Below are positions 1-7,027 of a DNA stretch of 49,840 bases, in pieces. The first letter of the stretch is position 1, and every line of letters begins with the position of its first letter. A program made the translations under genes and the position numbers. Origin of the DNA: CAYOZL01 sp964408435. GTDB lineage: Bacteria > Bdellovibrionota_C > UBA2361 > SZUA-149 > CAYOZL01. The DNA is taken from assembly GCA_964408435.1 (NCBI GenBank), contig CAYOZL010000011.1, forward strand, positions 1-49,840, in the 5' to 3' direction. Under the pieces are notes generated by a model. It was not told the origin of the DNA. It saw only the letters and a list, made by a program, of their open reading frames with translations, and made no database searches.

Positions 1-218
1 GAAGTATCATCAGCTCTTACAGCTCTTTTGTGTTTCTTAATCATCTTTAAACCTTGAACTGTCGCCCTAGGTGAATCTTTAGAAACTTTAAGAACCTTTC
101 CAGTTTGGCCTTTTAAGACCTCACCTTTTTTGTTCCCACCAGCTACAACCATTACAGTATCGCCTGCTTTAAGCTTCGTTTTAACCGTTACTGCTTTTTT
201 AATTCTCTTTTTACTCAT
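1..218 (-). CDS. rplX: 50S ribosomal protein L24, C-terminus cut off by window edge
   Basis: Ribosomal protein L24, an early assembly protein of the large subunit. The 72 visible residues start MSKKRIKKAVTVKTKLKAG and contain the KOW motif region (KAGDTVMVVAGGNKKGEVLK). The C-terminal third lies beyond position 1. The start at 218 sits 12 nt after the rplN stop, in the standard spc operon order rplN-rplX. Family assignment is by sequence and synteny. Confidence 0.95.
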   Translation of the reverse strand, partial: MSKKRIKKAVTVKTKLKAGDTVMVVAGGNKKGEVLKGQTGKVLKVSKDSPRATVQGLKMIKKHKRAVRADDT

Positions 219-230
219 AATGCCTCTGCC

Positions 231-599
231 TTATAACACTTCCGGAGCTAATGAAATTATTTTCATAAAAGATTTAGCTCTTAACTCTCTTGCTACAGGG
301 CCAAAAATTCTGTTTCCAATTGGCTCTTTTGCATCGTTAATTAGAACTGCAGAGTTTGTATCGAATTTAATCCAACTACCATCTGCTCTTTTAATTCCCT
401 TAGAGGTTCTAACAACTACTGCTTTTTTAACCTCACCCTTTTTTACACGTGAGTTAGGAATAGCATCTTTAATAGCTACAACTATTAAGTCACCTACACT
501 TGCATATCTTCTTCTAGACCCACCCAGAACCTTGATGCACATTACTTTTCTTGCACCAGAGTTATCTGCGACATCTAAAACTGACTCTTGCTGTATCAT
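231..599 (-). CDS. rplN: 50S ribosomal protein L14
   Basis: Universal large-subunit protein L14, at the subunit interface. It is 122 aa, the usual family length, and begins MIQQESVLDVADNSGARKV with the conserved CIKVLGGSRRRYA stretch near residues 21-33. A clear Shine-Dalgarno sequence (AAGGAG) lies just before the ATG, which supports this start. It is the first gene of the spc part of the cluster, 16 nt downstream of rpsQ. Confidence 0.98.
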   Translation of the reverse strand: MIQQESVLDVADNSGARKVMCIKVLGGSRRRYASVGDLIVVAIKDAIPNSRVKKGEVKKAVVVRTSKGIKRADGSWIKFDTNSAVLINDAKEPIGNRIFGPVARELRAKSFMKIISLAPEVL

Positions 600-615
600 T
601 ACGCTCCTTAACCTT

Positions 616-885
616 TTAAATGGCTTTCTTAATTACTTTGTCTAACTTCCAACGTTTAGTTTTACTAAGTGGGCGACACTGAGAAATAATTACAGTATCT
701 CCTTCTGCACACTCATTTTGCTCATCATGAGCAGCGTACTTCTTAGTTTTCTTCACGTACTTCTTAAATCTTTTATCTTTTTTATAAGTAGTAATAGAAA
801 CAACTATGGACTTATCCATTTTGTTACTAACAACTAAGCCTTCAACTTCTTTTCTAAGACCTCTTTTACTTTCCTGTGCTTCCAT
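616..885 (-). CDS. rpsQ: 30S ribosomal protein S17
   Basis: Small-subunit protein S17, a primary 16S rRNA binder with an OB fold. The 89 aa match the family length. The central motif GLVVSNKMDKSIVV and the later EGDTVIISQCRPLSKTKRW are typical. The C-terminus ends in a basic VIKKAI tail. It lies 2 nt downstream of rpmC, so the two genes are probably co-translated. Confidence 0.97.
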   Translation of the reverse strand: MEAQESKRGLRKEVEGLVVSNKMDKSIVVSITTYKKDKRFKKYVKKTKKYAAHDEQNECAEGDTVIISQCRPLSKTKRWKLDKVIKKAI

Positions 886-887
886 AA

Positions 888-1091
888 CTATTTACTCTCT
901 TCTTCTCTAATTGCAGTTCTAATTCTAGCTATCTTCTTTCTTAACTGAGGTAGCTGAGAAGTTATTTTTAATTGATTAGAAGCATTTTTAAATCTTAAGC
1001 TCATAAGCTCACTTTCTGCAGCTCTAAGGTTTTTAACCTTATCTTCTGCTGACCAGCTTCTAACATCTTTTAATAAATCGTTTCTTTTCAT
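888..1091 (-). CDS. rpmC: 50S ribosomal protein L29
   Basis: Large-subunit protein L29, located by the peptide exit tunnel. The 67 aa form the expected two-helix hairpin. The SELMSLRFKNASNQL segment corresponds to the conserved L..LRF..A..QL signature, followed by ARIRTAIREEE. It lies between rplP (30-nt gap) and rpsQ, the normal S10 operon order. Confidence 0.96.
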   Translation of the reverse strand: MKRNDLLKDVRSWSAEDKVKNLRAAESELMSLRFKNASNQLKITSQLPQLRKKIARIRTAIREEESK

Positions 1092-1121
1092 AATATTATA
1101 ATAGCTCTCTAAATATACTGC

Positions 1122-1550
1122 CTATAACAATACGTTACTTTTTCTCACTACGATCTTAGTCTTAATCGGTAACTTACTAGCCGCTAAAGTTAATGCCGCC
1201 TTAGCTACATCTTCCTCAACACCTTTTACTTCATAAATAATTCTTCCTGCCTTAACCTCAGCAACCCACTTCTCAGGAGAACCTTTACCCTTACCCATTC
1301 TTACCTCTGCAGGCTTTTTAGTTAGTGGCTTATCAGGAAAAATTCTTATCCAAATCGTTCCACCTCTTTTTAATCTACGATTAAGTGCAACCCTTGCAGC
1401 TTCAATTTGTCTGTTTGTGATCCACTCACCTTCTAAAGCCATTAGGCCATAGTCACCAAAAGCAATAGTAGTTCCACGGTTCTCGACACCTTTAATGTGC
1501 CTAACCTGCTTCATTTGCTTACGATGCGTTACTCTTTTTGGTGAAAGCAT
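1122..1550 (-). CDS. rplP: 50S ribosomal protein L16
   Basis: Large-subunit protein L16, needed for the A-site and peptidyl transferase region. At 142 aa it is close to the usual 136-140 aa. It begins MLSPKRVTHRKQMKQ and carries the family signatures WITNRQIEAARVALNR and RMGKGKGSPEKWVAEVKAGR. It starts 11 nt after the rpsC stop, inside the S10 operon. Confidence 0.98.
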   Translation of the reverse strand: MLSPKRVTHRKQMKQVRHIKGVENRGTTIAFGDYGLMALEGEWITNRQIEAARVALNRRLKRGGTIWIRIFPDKPLTKKPAEVRMGKGKGSPEKWVAEVKAGRIIYEVKGVEEDVAKAALTLAASKLPIKTKIVVRKSNVLL

Positions 1551-1561
1551 ATCTAAATCTC

Positions 1562-2224
1562 CTAACTAGCAGTAATAACAGTTTCTGACTCTGTTAAATC
1601 TTCTGCTAACTCTCCCATAAAAATCCAACACTTAACTCCAATAATTCCGTAAGTAGTTAGTGCTTCTGAAAATCCATAATCTATTTTTGCTCTAAGTGTA
1701 TGCAAAGGAACTCTTCCTTGTCTTGTCCACTCAGTTCTTGCAATGTCAGTTCCGCCTAATCTTCCAGCAACTGAAATCTTAACTCCTTCAGCTCCCATTC
1801 TCATAGTTCTAGCAGCTGAATCTTTCATTGCTCTTCTAAAAGAAACTCTTCTAACTAATTGGTTTGCAACATTTTGAGAAACTAATTTCGCATCTAAGTC
1901 AGGCTTTCTAACTTCGATAATGTTAATTGTAACTTCTTTACCAATTATTTTCTTAATATCAGTTCTTAAATCTTCAATGTCTTTACCTTTCTTACCAATT
2001 ACAATCCCTGGTCTTGCAGTTTTAACATTAAGTTTAACTCTATTAGCGGCTCTTTCGATTTCAACACTAGAAACCCCAGCACCAGCTAACTTCTTATTAA
2101 CGTAATCTCTTAAATAGAAATCTTGCTTTAATAGCTCAGCATAACCCTTGTTCTTATACCAACGAGAAGCCCACTGCTCAGTAATACCTAATCTAAATCC
2201 TTTCGGATGAACTTTTTGACCCAT
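1562..2224 (-). CDS. rpsC: 30S ribosomal protein S3
   Basis: Small-subunit protein S3, which contributes to mRNA entry and helicase activity. The 220 aa contain the N-terminal GQKVHPKGFRLGI block, a type II KH domain with the loop GIVIGKKGKDIEDLR (about residues 73-87), and the C-terminal domain with GVKISVAGRLGGTDIARTEW. The gene abuts rplV with no gap (rplV stop at 2225), typical of translational coupling. Confidence 0.98.
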   Translation of the reverse strand: MGQKVHPKGFRLGITEQWASRWYKNKGYAELLKQDFYLRDYVNKKLAGAGVSSVEIERAANRVKLNVKTARPGIVIGKKGKDIEDLRTDIKKIIGKEVTINIIEVRKPDLDAKLVSQNVANQLVRRVSFRRAMKDSAARTMRMGAEGVKISVAGRLGGTDIARTEWTRQGRVPLHTLRAKIDYGFSEALTTYGIIGVKCWIFMGELAEDLTESETVITAS

Positions 2225-2584
2225 CTAACTTACCTCATCCAATAATACTGTAATTCTACTATGTCTCTTACGAATAGGAGACGCTGAGCCTTTCGCTCTA
2301 GGCATAATACCCTTAATCGTTTTACCTTCGTTGACCCAAGCGCTTTTAATAAAAAGCTCATCTACATCAACTTTAGATTTCTCATTTGCATTAGCAACTG
2401 CTGATAAAATTAACTTCTTTAGAACAGGAGCTGTCTTCTTATCTGTAGACTCAAGAATATCTAATGCTCTTTCAACTTTCTTTCCTCTAACTAAATCCAC
2501 AACTAATCTTGCTTTTCTAGGTGAAGTTTTAAAATTATTTAAAGTAGCTTTAGAAATATGCGCTACATTTGTTTTTGTCTTCAT
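2225..2584 (-). CDS. rplV: 50S ribosomal protein L22
   Basis: Large-subunit protein L22, whose beta hairpin lines the exit tunnel. The 119 aa include the conserved SPRKARLVVDLVRGKKVERAL block and the C-terminal hairpin with IMPRAKGSASPIRKRHSRI. It sits 2 nt after rpsS and directly abuts rpsC. The order rpsS-rplV-rpsC is the canonical S10 operon order. Confidence 0.98.
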   Translation of the reverse strand: MKTKTNVAHISKATLNNFKTSPRKARLVVDLVRGKKVERALDILESTDKKTAPVLKKLILSAVANANEKSKVDVDELFIKSAWVNEGKTIKGIMPRAKGSASPIRKRHSRITVLLDEVS

Positions 2585-2586
2585 AA

Positions 2587-2853
2587 CTATTTCTTATCGC
2601 CACCGTGTTTATTAAAAGTTCTAGTTGGAGAAAACTCTCCTAACTTGTGTCCAACCATATTCTCAGAAACAAATACCGGAAGAAATTTCTTACCGTTATG
2701 AACTGCGAAAGTTAAACCAACCATATCTGGTAGAATTGTAGATCTTCTAGACCAAGTCTTAATCGGTCCTTTATGCTTTCCTTCTTTTGCTCTATCAACC
2801 CACTTAAGTAAGTGGTCATCAATAAAAGGTCCTTTTCTAAGTGATCGTGCCAT
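2587..2853 (-). CDS. rpsS: 30S ribosomal protein S19
   Basis: Small-subunit head protein S19, partner of S13. At 88 aa it is slightly shorter than the common 91-95 aa because of a short C-terminus. It opens MARSLRKGPFIDDHLLKWV and carries the signature GHKLGEFSPTRTF near the end. It directly follows rplB (stop at 2854) with no spacer, so translational coupling is likely. Confidence 0.97.
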   Translation of the reverse strand: MARSLRKGPFIDDHLLKWVDRAKEGKHKGPIKTWSRRSTILPDMVGLTFAVHNGKKFLPVFVSENMVGHKLGEFSPTRTFNKHGGDKK

Positions 2854-3681
2854 CTATTTACGCTTCCTTCTTCTAACAATGAATTTATCAGTGCTTTTAT
2901 TTTTTCTAGTTTTATATCCTTTTGTTGGCTTAGACCATGGAGTAACTGGATGTCTACCTCCTGAAGTCTTACCCTCACCACCACCATGTGGGTGGTCAAC
3001 CGGGTTCATAGCAACCCCTCTAACTTTAGGCCTTCTACCCTTCCAACGACTCGCTCCAGCTTTACCAAGAGATCTATTATTATGCTCTGAGTTACCAACT
3101 GTTCCAATTGTAGCTGCACAAGTAAGAAGAATCTTTCTTTGCTCGCCCGATGGAAGTCTTAACTGAGCATACTTTCCGTCTTTACCCATTATCTGAGCAC
3201 TACTTCCAGCCCCTCTAGACATCTTAGCTCCCCCACCTGGTCTTAGCTCAATGTTATGAACGACTTCACCAACTGGAATATTAGCAATTGGCATACAGTT
3301 ACCAACTTTAACTTCAACTTCAGGACCAGATACTACAGAGTCCCCAACATTTAATCCGTTTGGAGCAATAATGTATCTTTTCTCACCATCTAAATAATGC
3401 AAAAGAGCAAGTCTTGCGCTTCTATTCGGATCGTATTCAATCTTAGCAACCTTAGCAGGAACACCTGGCTTGTTTCTTTTAAAATCAACAATTCTGATAT
3501 GTCTCTTATGTCCACCACCTCTTCTTCTTACAGTAATTCTACCGTTGTGGTTTCTACCGTGAATCTTTTTCTTAGATATAACTAAGCTTTTCTCAGGACG
3601 ATCGTTAGAGATCTCCTTAAAATCAGAAGTAACTCTAAATCTAGAAATTGGAGTCGTTGGACGTCTTTTAAACATCGCCAT
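2854..3681 (-). CDS. rplB: 50S ribosomal protein L2
   Basis: Large-subunit protein L2, important for subunit joining and peptidyl transferase function. It has the usual length of 275 aa. Signatures seen are RNHNGRITVRRRGGGHK, the KAGASRWKGRRPKVRG region, and the functionally important loop MNPVDHPHGGGEGKTSGGR containing the conserved histidine. The start at 3681 is 2 nt after rplW. An alternative start at the third codon (MFKRRPTTP) is possible. Confidence 0.98.
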   Translation of the reverse strand: MAMFKRRPTTPISRFRVTSDFKEISNDRPEKSLVISKKKIHGRNHNGRITVRRRGGGHKRHIRIVDFKRNKPGVPAKVAKIEYDPNRSARLALLHYLDGEKRYIIAPNGLNVGDSVVSGPEVEVKVGNCMPIANIPVGEVVHNIELRPGGGAKMSRGAGSSAQIMGKDGKYAQLRLPSGEQRKILLTCAATIGTVGNSEHNNRSLGKAGASRWKGRRPKVRGVAMNPVDHPHGGGEGKTSGGRHPVTPWSKPTKGYKTRKNKSTDKFIVRRRKRK

Positions 3682-3683
3682 AA

Positions 3684-3983
3684 TTATAATCCCTCAATTA
3701 AGTCTATCGTGTGACCATCTTCTAGTAATATATAAGCCTTTTTCCAAGCCTTTCTATTACCAATAAATCTGCCAACTCTTTTAATCTTACCTTTGTAATT
3801 TAAAGTTTTAACCGATTTAACTTTTACATCAAAAATCTTCTCAATTGCTTTTTTAATCTCTACTTTATTAGCCTTAGGACTAACTTCAAAAGCAACACTA
3901 TTAGAATCTGCACCAAAAACTGCTGCTTTTTCCGTAATTAACGGCTTTCTAATAATACTATAATGACTCTTTTCTAAACTCAT
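3684..3983 (-). CDS. rplW: 50S ribosomal protein L23
   Basis: Large-subunit protein L23, the docking site at the exit tunnel for trigger factor and SRP. The 99 aa begin with an IIRKPLITEKA block and contain SPKANKVEIKKAIEKIFDVKV and the KRVGRFIGNRKAWKKAYILL stretch expected of the family. It lies between rplD (21-nt gap) and rplB (2-nt gap), the canonical order. Confidence 0.97.
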   Translation of the reverse strand: MSLEKSHYSIIRKPLITEKAAVFGADSNSVAFEVSPKANKVEIKKAIEKIFDVKVKSVKTLNYKGKIKRVGRFIGNRKAWKKAYILLEDGHTIDLIEGL

Positions 3984-4004
3984 ATCTATCCTAATTAAAA
4001 AGCT

Positions 4005-4634
4005 CTAGTTGAACTTCGCTTCAATCCCCGTAATCGCCTTATCAGTAAGAACTAAATGCTTAGCATTAAGAATGTCGTAAACATTTAAGCCATCAACAGA
4101 TACGTTTTTAACACCCTTAATGTTTCTAACGCTTCTATCTACATTTGAATCTTCACTTGAAGAAACAACTAAAACTTTCTCGCCGCTTGTAATTCCTAAG
4201 TTATTAAAAACTTTTAGAGCTTCTTTCGTTTTAATCTCATCTAAAGAAAAAGACTCAAGCCCCTTACAGTTACCTTCTTGCAATCTTGCAGTCAGCGCTC
4301 CACATAAAGCTGCTTTTTTCTGTTTCTTGTTTAAATCAAAAGAGTAATCTCTGTTTTTTGGCCCATGAGCCGTTCCACCACCAACCCAAATTGGCGAAGT
4401 ATTAGAACCTGCTCTAGCACGACCAGTTCCTTTTTGCTTCCAAGGCTTCTTACCACCACCTCTTACTTGAGCTCTAGTTAAAGTCTTATGCGTTCCCGCT
4501 CTTTTCTTAGCTAAGTGTAAACGAACTACTTGGTGCAAAACACTTTTAATTATTTTTGCAGAAAAAATGCTATCGCTAACATCTTTTTTTGAAAGCTCTT
4601 TACCATCAGAATTATAAAAAGGAATCTTTGCCAT
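4005..4634 (-). CDS. rplD: 50S ribosomal protein L4
   Basis: Large-subunit protein L4, whose extended loop lines the exit tunnel. In E. coli it also feeds back on the S10 operon; whether that happens here cannot be seen. At 209 aa it is of normal size. The loop signature RAQVRGGGKKPWKQKGTGRA (about residues 54-73) is intact. It lies 10 nt after rplC. Confidence 0.97.
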   Translation of the reverse strand: MAKIPFYNSDGKELSKKDVSDSIFSAKIIKSVLHQVVRLHLAKKRAGTHKTLTRAQVRGGGKKPWKQKGTGRARAGSNTSPIWVGGGTAHGPKNRDYSFDLNKKQKKAALCGALTARLQEGNCKGLESFSLDEIKTKEALKVFNNLGITSGEKVLVVSSSEDSNVDRSVRNIKGVKNVSVDGLNVYDILNAKHLVLTDKAITGIEAKFN

Positions 4635-4644
4635 TATCTTCTTA

Positions 4645-5289
4645 CTATCCTCTCACTGTATTTCTAATCATTACTAAACCGTTTTTAGCACCAGGTATTG
4701 AACCCTTTACTAACAACACATTATCTTCAGGGATTACGTCTATAACTTCTAGACCAATTTGAGTAACTCTATCCACACCCATGTGCCCACACATACGCTT
4801 GTTCTTAAATACTCTACCTGGAAATTTTCTATTACCAATTGAACCACCATGTCTGAAATATTCATGTGTTCCGTGAGTCATTGTTTGAGCACCTTTCATA
4901 CCGTGCCTTTTAATAACCCCTGCAAAACCCTTACCAATTGTAGTTCCGCAAACATCAACTTTAGTTCCTTTTTCAAAAGTCTCTTCTAACTTAATCTCAT
5001 CACCAACGTTAAACTCAACATCAGTAAAAAACTTATCTAATCTAATTTCTCTAGCATCAACAGGAATCCCTTTCTTTGCAGCAGAAAAATGCTTAGTTTC
5101 AGACTTAGTAACTCTTTGCGCTTTTCTCTCACCGATACCAACTTGAATAGCTTTGTATCCTTCTTTTTCTTCTGACTTAACTTGAAAAACTACATTAGGT
5201 GGAATCGATATAGCAGTTACAGGTACAGATAAACCTTTCTCTGTAAATACTGTAGTCATCCCAACTTTTTTTCCATACATTGCTTTCAT
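4645..5289 (-). CDS. rplC: 50S ribosomal protein L3
   Basis: Large-subunit protein L3, an initiator of 50S assembly near the peptidyl transferase centre. The 214 aa match the family length. It starts MKAMYGKKVGMTTVFTEKG; the third codon is also a Met. The conserved segments GKGFAGVIKRHGMKG and the HGGSIGNRKFPGRVFK loop are present. It follows rpsJ by 27 nt as the second gene of the operon. Confidence 0.98.
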   Translation of the reverse strand: MKAMYGKKVGMTTVFTEKGLSVPVTAISIPPNVVFQVKSEEKEGYKAIQVGIGERKAQRVTKSETKHFSAAKKGIPVDAREIRLDKFFTDVEFNVGDEIKLEETFEKGTKVDVCGTTIGKGFAGVIKRHGMKGAQTMTHGTHEYFRHGGSIGNRKFPGRVFKNKRMCGHMGVDRVTQIGLEVIDVIPEDNVLLVKGSIPGAKNGLVMIRNTVRG

Positions 5290-5316
5290 AATTTTTCAGT
5301 CTCTTTATTATCTTTT

Positions 5317-5631
5317 TTATTGCAGCTTAATCTCAACATCGATTCCCGCAGAAAGTTCTAACTTTCCTAAGTCATCAATAGTTTGTTGTGTAGGTTCAAG
5401 AATATCAATTAATCTTTTATGCGAACGAATCTCAAACTGATCTCTTGCTTTTTTATCAACGTGCGGTGAACGGTTAACAGTGAAACGTTCAATTCTTGTT
5501 GGCAAAGGAATCGGTCCTGCTACTTTACCTCCAGTTCTTCTCACTGCTTGAACAATTTCTTGCACCGCAGAGTCTAGAACTTTATGGTCATAACCACATA
5601 AACGTATTCTTATTCTTTGACTACCAATCAT
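5317..5631 (-). CDS. rpsJ: 30S ribosomal protein S10 (first gene of operon)
   Basis: Small-subunit protein S10, also the NusE component of antitermination complexes. The 104 aa begin MIGSQRIRIRLCGYDHKVLD and contain the signature GPIPLPTRIERFTVNRSPHVDK followed by SHKRLIDI. It is the promoter-proximal gene of the S10 operon. No tuf gene lies directly upstream in this window. No strong Shine-Dalgarno sequence is visible before the ATG. Confidence 0.98.
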   Translation of the reverse strand: MIGSQRIRIRLCGYDHKVLDSAVQEIVQAVRRTGGKVAGPIPLPTRIERFTVNRSPHVDKKARDQFEIRSHKRLIDILEPTQQTIDDLGKLELSAGIDVEIKLQ

Positions 5632-5854
5632 ATTATAATTCTCTAAAAAAAATCTTTACCTCAATGTTTTTAAAACTATTATTTCTAATAATTTCAAGAA
5701 CACACCAGCACCTATAAAAGCATAAGGCTAGTAAGGAATTGTTTAAAAATGTCCGTTCTTATAACAAGAGTTAAAACTAAATGCTATAGGTTGAATGCTG
5801 GTTTTTTTGATAATTTTAAGATTTTTTTAATATAATTAAATACTAAATTACAGA
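5632..5854 (-). other. Leader/promoter region upstream of the S10 operon
   Basis: This 223-nt non-coding gap lies before rpsJ on the minus strand and should hold the S10 operon promoter and leader. It is very AT-rich. I see T-runs and a small AT-only dyad (TATTA/TAATA) near 5679-5692. There is no convincing -35/-10 pair and no clear L4-type leader hairpin, so the functional content is inferred from position only. Confidence 0.4.
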
Positions 5855-6151
5855 CTAATCCTTGTGGAGGATGACATCTGGCTTAGACATCTTGCTAGAT
5901 AACTTAGAAGAAAGAGCTTTAGTTTTAATACTCAGCACTACTAATATAGAGCCAATAATAAAGAAGAATGTAGATATTAAGGTAGTAATCAGTCTAGGAA
6001 AGGCTATTACGAAAAAACCAATTGCAAAGAAAAAAAGTGCGAAATTAAGGATACTTAGCCAAGAGTTCTTAAGATTACGGTTAAAACTACCGCCAAGATT
6101 CTGACCAAAGCCACTGCTGATATTATCGAAATGGATTACTTTTTTGAACAT
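5855..6151 (-). CDS. Small two-helix membrane protein, unknown function
   Basis: A 98-aa protein I do not recognise. Residues about 1-32 are polar (FGQNLGGSFNRNLKNSW). Two hydrophobic helices follow: about 33-50 (ILNFALFFFAIGFFVIAF) and 55-74 (LITTLISTFFFIIGSILVVL), with the short turn PRL between them. A Lys/Ser-rich tail ends the protein, so it is probably an inner-membrane protein. It reads in the same direction as the S10 operon, 223 nt upstream of rpsJ, and is divergent from the 111-aa gene at 6336. Codon use looks like that of its neighbours, which supports it being real. Confidence 0.65.
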   Translation of the reverse strand: MFKKVIHFDNISSGFGQNLGGSFNRNLKNSWLSILNFALFFFAIGFFVIAFPRLITTLISTFFFIIGSILVVLSIKTKALSSKLSSKMSKPDVILHKD

Positions 6152-6254
6152 ATACTGAGGGTAAGCATTTAAGGTTAGAAAAACAAGTTAACAAAGAATT
6201 AAATATCAGAGATTGACTATGTAGACAGTCATCAACTAGCATGCCGCTTGTTCA

Positions 6255-6306
6255 AAAGGTTAGCACAAAGAGGTTTTTTATACGCGGTGTATAAAAGCTA
6301 ACCTTT
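6255..6306 (+). promoter_or_regulatory. Nested perfect hairpin in the leader of the 111-aa gene
   Basis: An outer 10-bp perfect stem pairs 6255-6264 (AAAGGTTAGC) with 6297-6306 (GCTAACCTTT). Inside it, an 8-bp perfect stem pairs 6276-6283 (TTTTATAC) with 6289-6296 (GTATAAAA) around the loop GCGGT. Nucleotides 6265-6275 form an 11-nt one-sided bulge. The element ends 13 nt before a strong Shine-Dalgarno sequence. There is no T-run after it, so it is more likely a leader structure or operator than a terminator. Confidence 0.5.
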
Positions 6307-6335
6307 CTTCATGATGTTAGGAGAAGGAGTTTGAA

Positions 6336-6671
6336 ATGGGAATGAGAAGTAAATTCTGGGCATTCTTTAACAGAATGCTTGAAAAGATATGGGGAAATAG
6401 AAAAAAAGACCTATACCCTACGTCAGTGAGAATAACTTTAAAGAATGCAAGCTATAATCCATTCATTAGACTATTCGTTAAACCATTAATCTGCGCGGAA
6501 TCCGCGAAGATAGATGTAACGGCTAATCGAACAGAAGTAGTTTTTAGGAATTACGAGCTTTCCTGGGGCAACTTCAACCTGCCAGAAAGTTGGAAAAAAA
6601 CAGAAACAACACTTGCGATACCACTAAATAATCTAATATTCAGAACAGCTATAAAAATAGACTGGGGATAA
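6336..6671 (+). CDS. Hypothetical 111-aa basic protein
   Basis: I do not recognise this 111-aa protein. It is basic at the N-terminus (MGMRSKFWAFFNRMLEKIWG, with possible amphipathic helix character). Alternating hydrophobic stretches such as SVRITLKNASYNPFIRLFV and TTLAIPLNNLIFRTAIKIDW follow, which look like beta strands. There is no signal peptide and no obvious membrane segment. The strongest Shine-Dalgarno sequence noticed in the window (AGGAGAAGGAG, 6319-6329) stands 6 nt before the ATG, which argues that it is translated. A nested hairpin precedes it and a terminator-like hairpin follows it, so it is probably a monocistronic unit. Confidence 0.6.
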   Translation: MGMRSKFWAFFNRMLEKIWGNRKKDLYPTSVRITLKNASYNPFIRLFVKPLICAESAKIDVTANRTEVVFRNYELSWGNFNLPESWKKTETTLAIPLNNLIFRTAIKIDWG

Positions 6672-6697
6672 GGACACGGTTTTCAAGAACAACCACA

Positions 6698-6732
6698 GGC
6701 GGTGAAAACCTCATCGCCCTCATCATTTTTTT
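6698..6732 (+). terminator. Probable intrinsic terminator after the 111-aa gene
   Basis: GGCGGTGA (6698-6705) pairs with TCATCGCC (6711-6718) through one G-U pair, around the loop AAACC. A run of seven T follows at 6726-6732. The T-run starts 7 nt after the stem, which is longer than ideal. An overlapping alternative stem (GGTTTTCA with TGAAAACC) is also possible. Confidence 0.5.
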
Positions 6733-6826
6733 AGTCTTGGTACTAAACTTAAAAAAATTAAATACGGTTAACATTTTAGACTAAGATCTTCAGACTAAGG
6801 CTAAGATTAAGACTAGGACTAAGATT
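6731..6826. repeat. Hexamer-built intergenic repeat, copy 1
   Basis: The left arm (6731-6750) has the TTAGTCTTGGTACTAAACTT pattern. The right arm (about 6777-6826) is a string of degenerate hexamers AGACTA/AGGCTA/AGATTA/AGACTA/GGACTA. The arms are roughly inverted, with an AT-rich spacer between them. The same hexamer language recurs at 9405-9442, 27935-28082, 41723-41845 and 42765-42831. Confidence 0.6.
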
Positions 6827-6841
6827 TTATTTGCGGGAAAA

Positions 6842-6917
6842 TGGAGCTGATGATGGGACTTGAACCCGCAACCTACGCATTACAAGTGCGTTGCTCTACC
6901 AATTGAGCTACATCAGC
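6842..6917 (-). tRNA. tRNA-Thr (anticodon UGU), CCA encoded
   Basis: On the minus strand the gene begins GCTGATGTAGCTCAATTGG. The 7-bp acceptor stem (GCTGATG with CATCAGC) is perfect, the D arm is standard, and the anticodon stem ACGCA/TGCGT encloses the loop CTTGTAA, giving anticodon TGT and hence threonine (codon ACA and relatives). The T loop is TTCAAGT. The discriminator is T and the 3' CCA is encoded at 6844-6842. One T-stem pair (the second from the outside) is a C-A mismatch. Confidence 0.93.
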
Positions 6918-7027
6918 TGATGTGTGTTCATATACTTCGGCGATATTGAAATAATTTTACTTAAATATCAAGACAAATTGCAGCTATTGAAAAAAATAGT
7001 AGATTTTAATATCTATAAACATAACCT

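Noticed and set aside
130..645. Long plus-strand open frame across rplN
   Set aside because: It is antisense to rplN and rpsQ, which have full family matches and normal operon context; hydrophobic composition is typical of a shadow frame.
2712..2999. Minus-strand 95-codon frame over rpsS and rplB
   Set aside because: It overlaps two certain ribosomal protein genes in another frame and has no family features.
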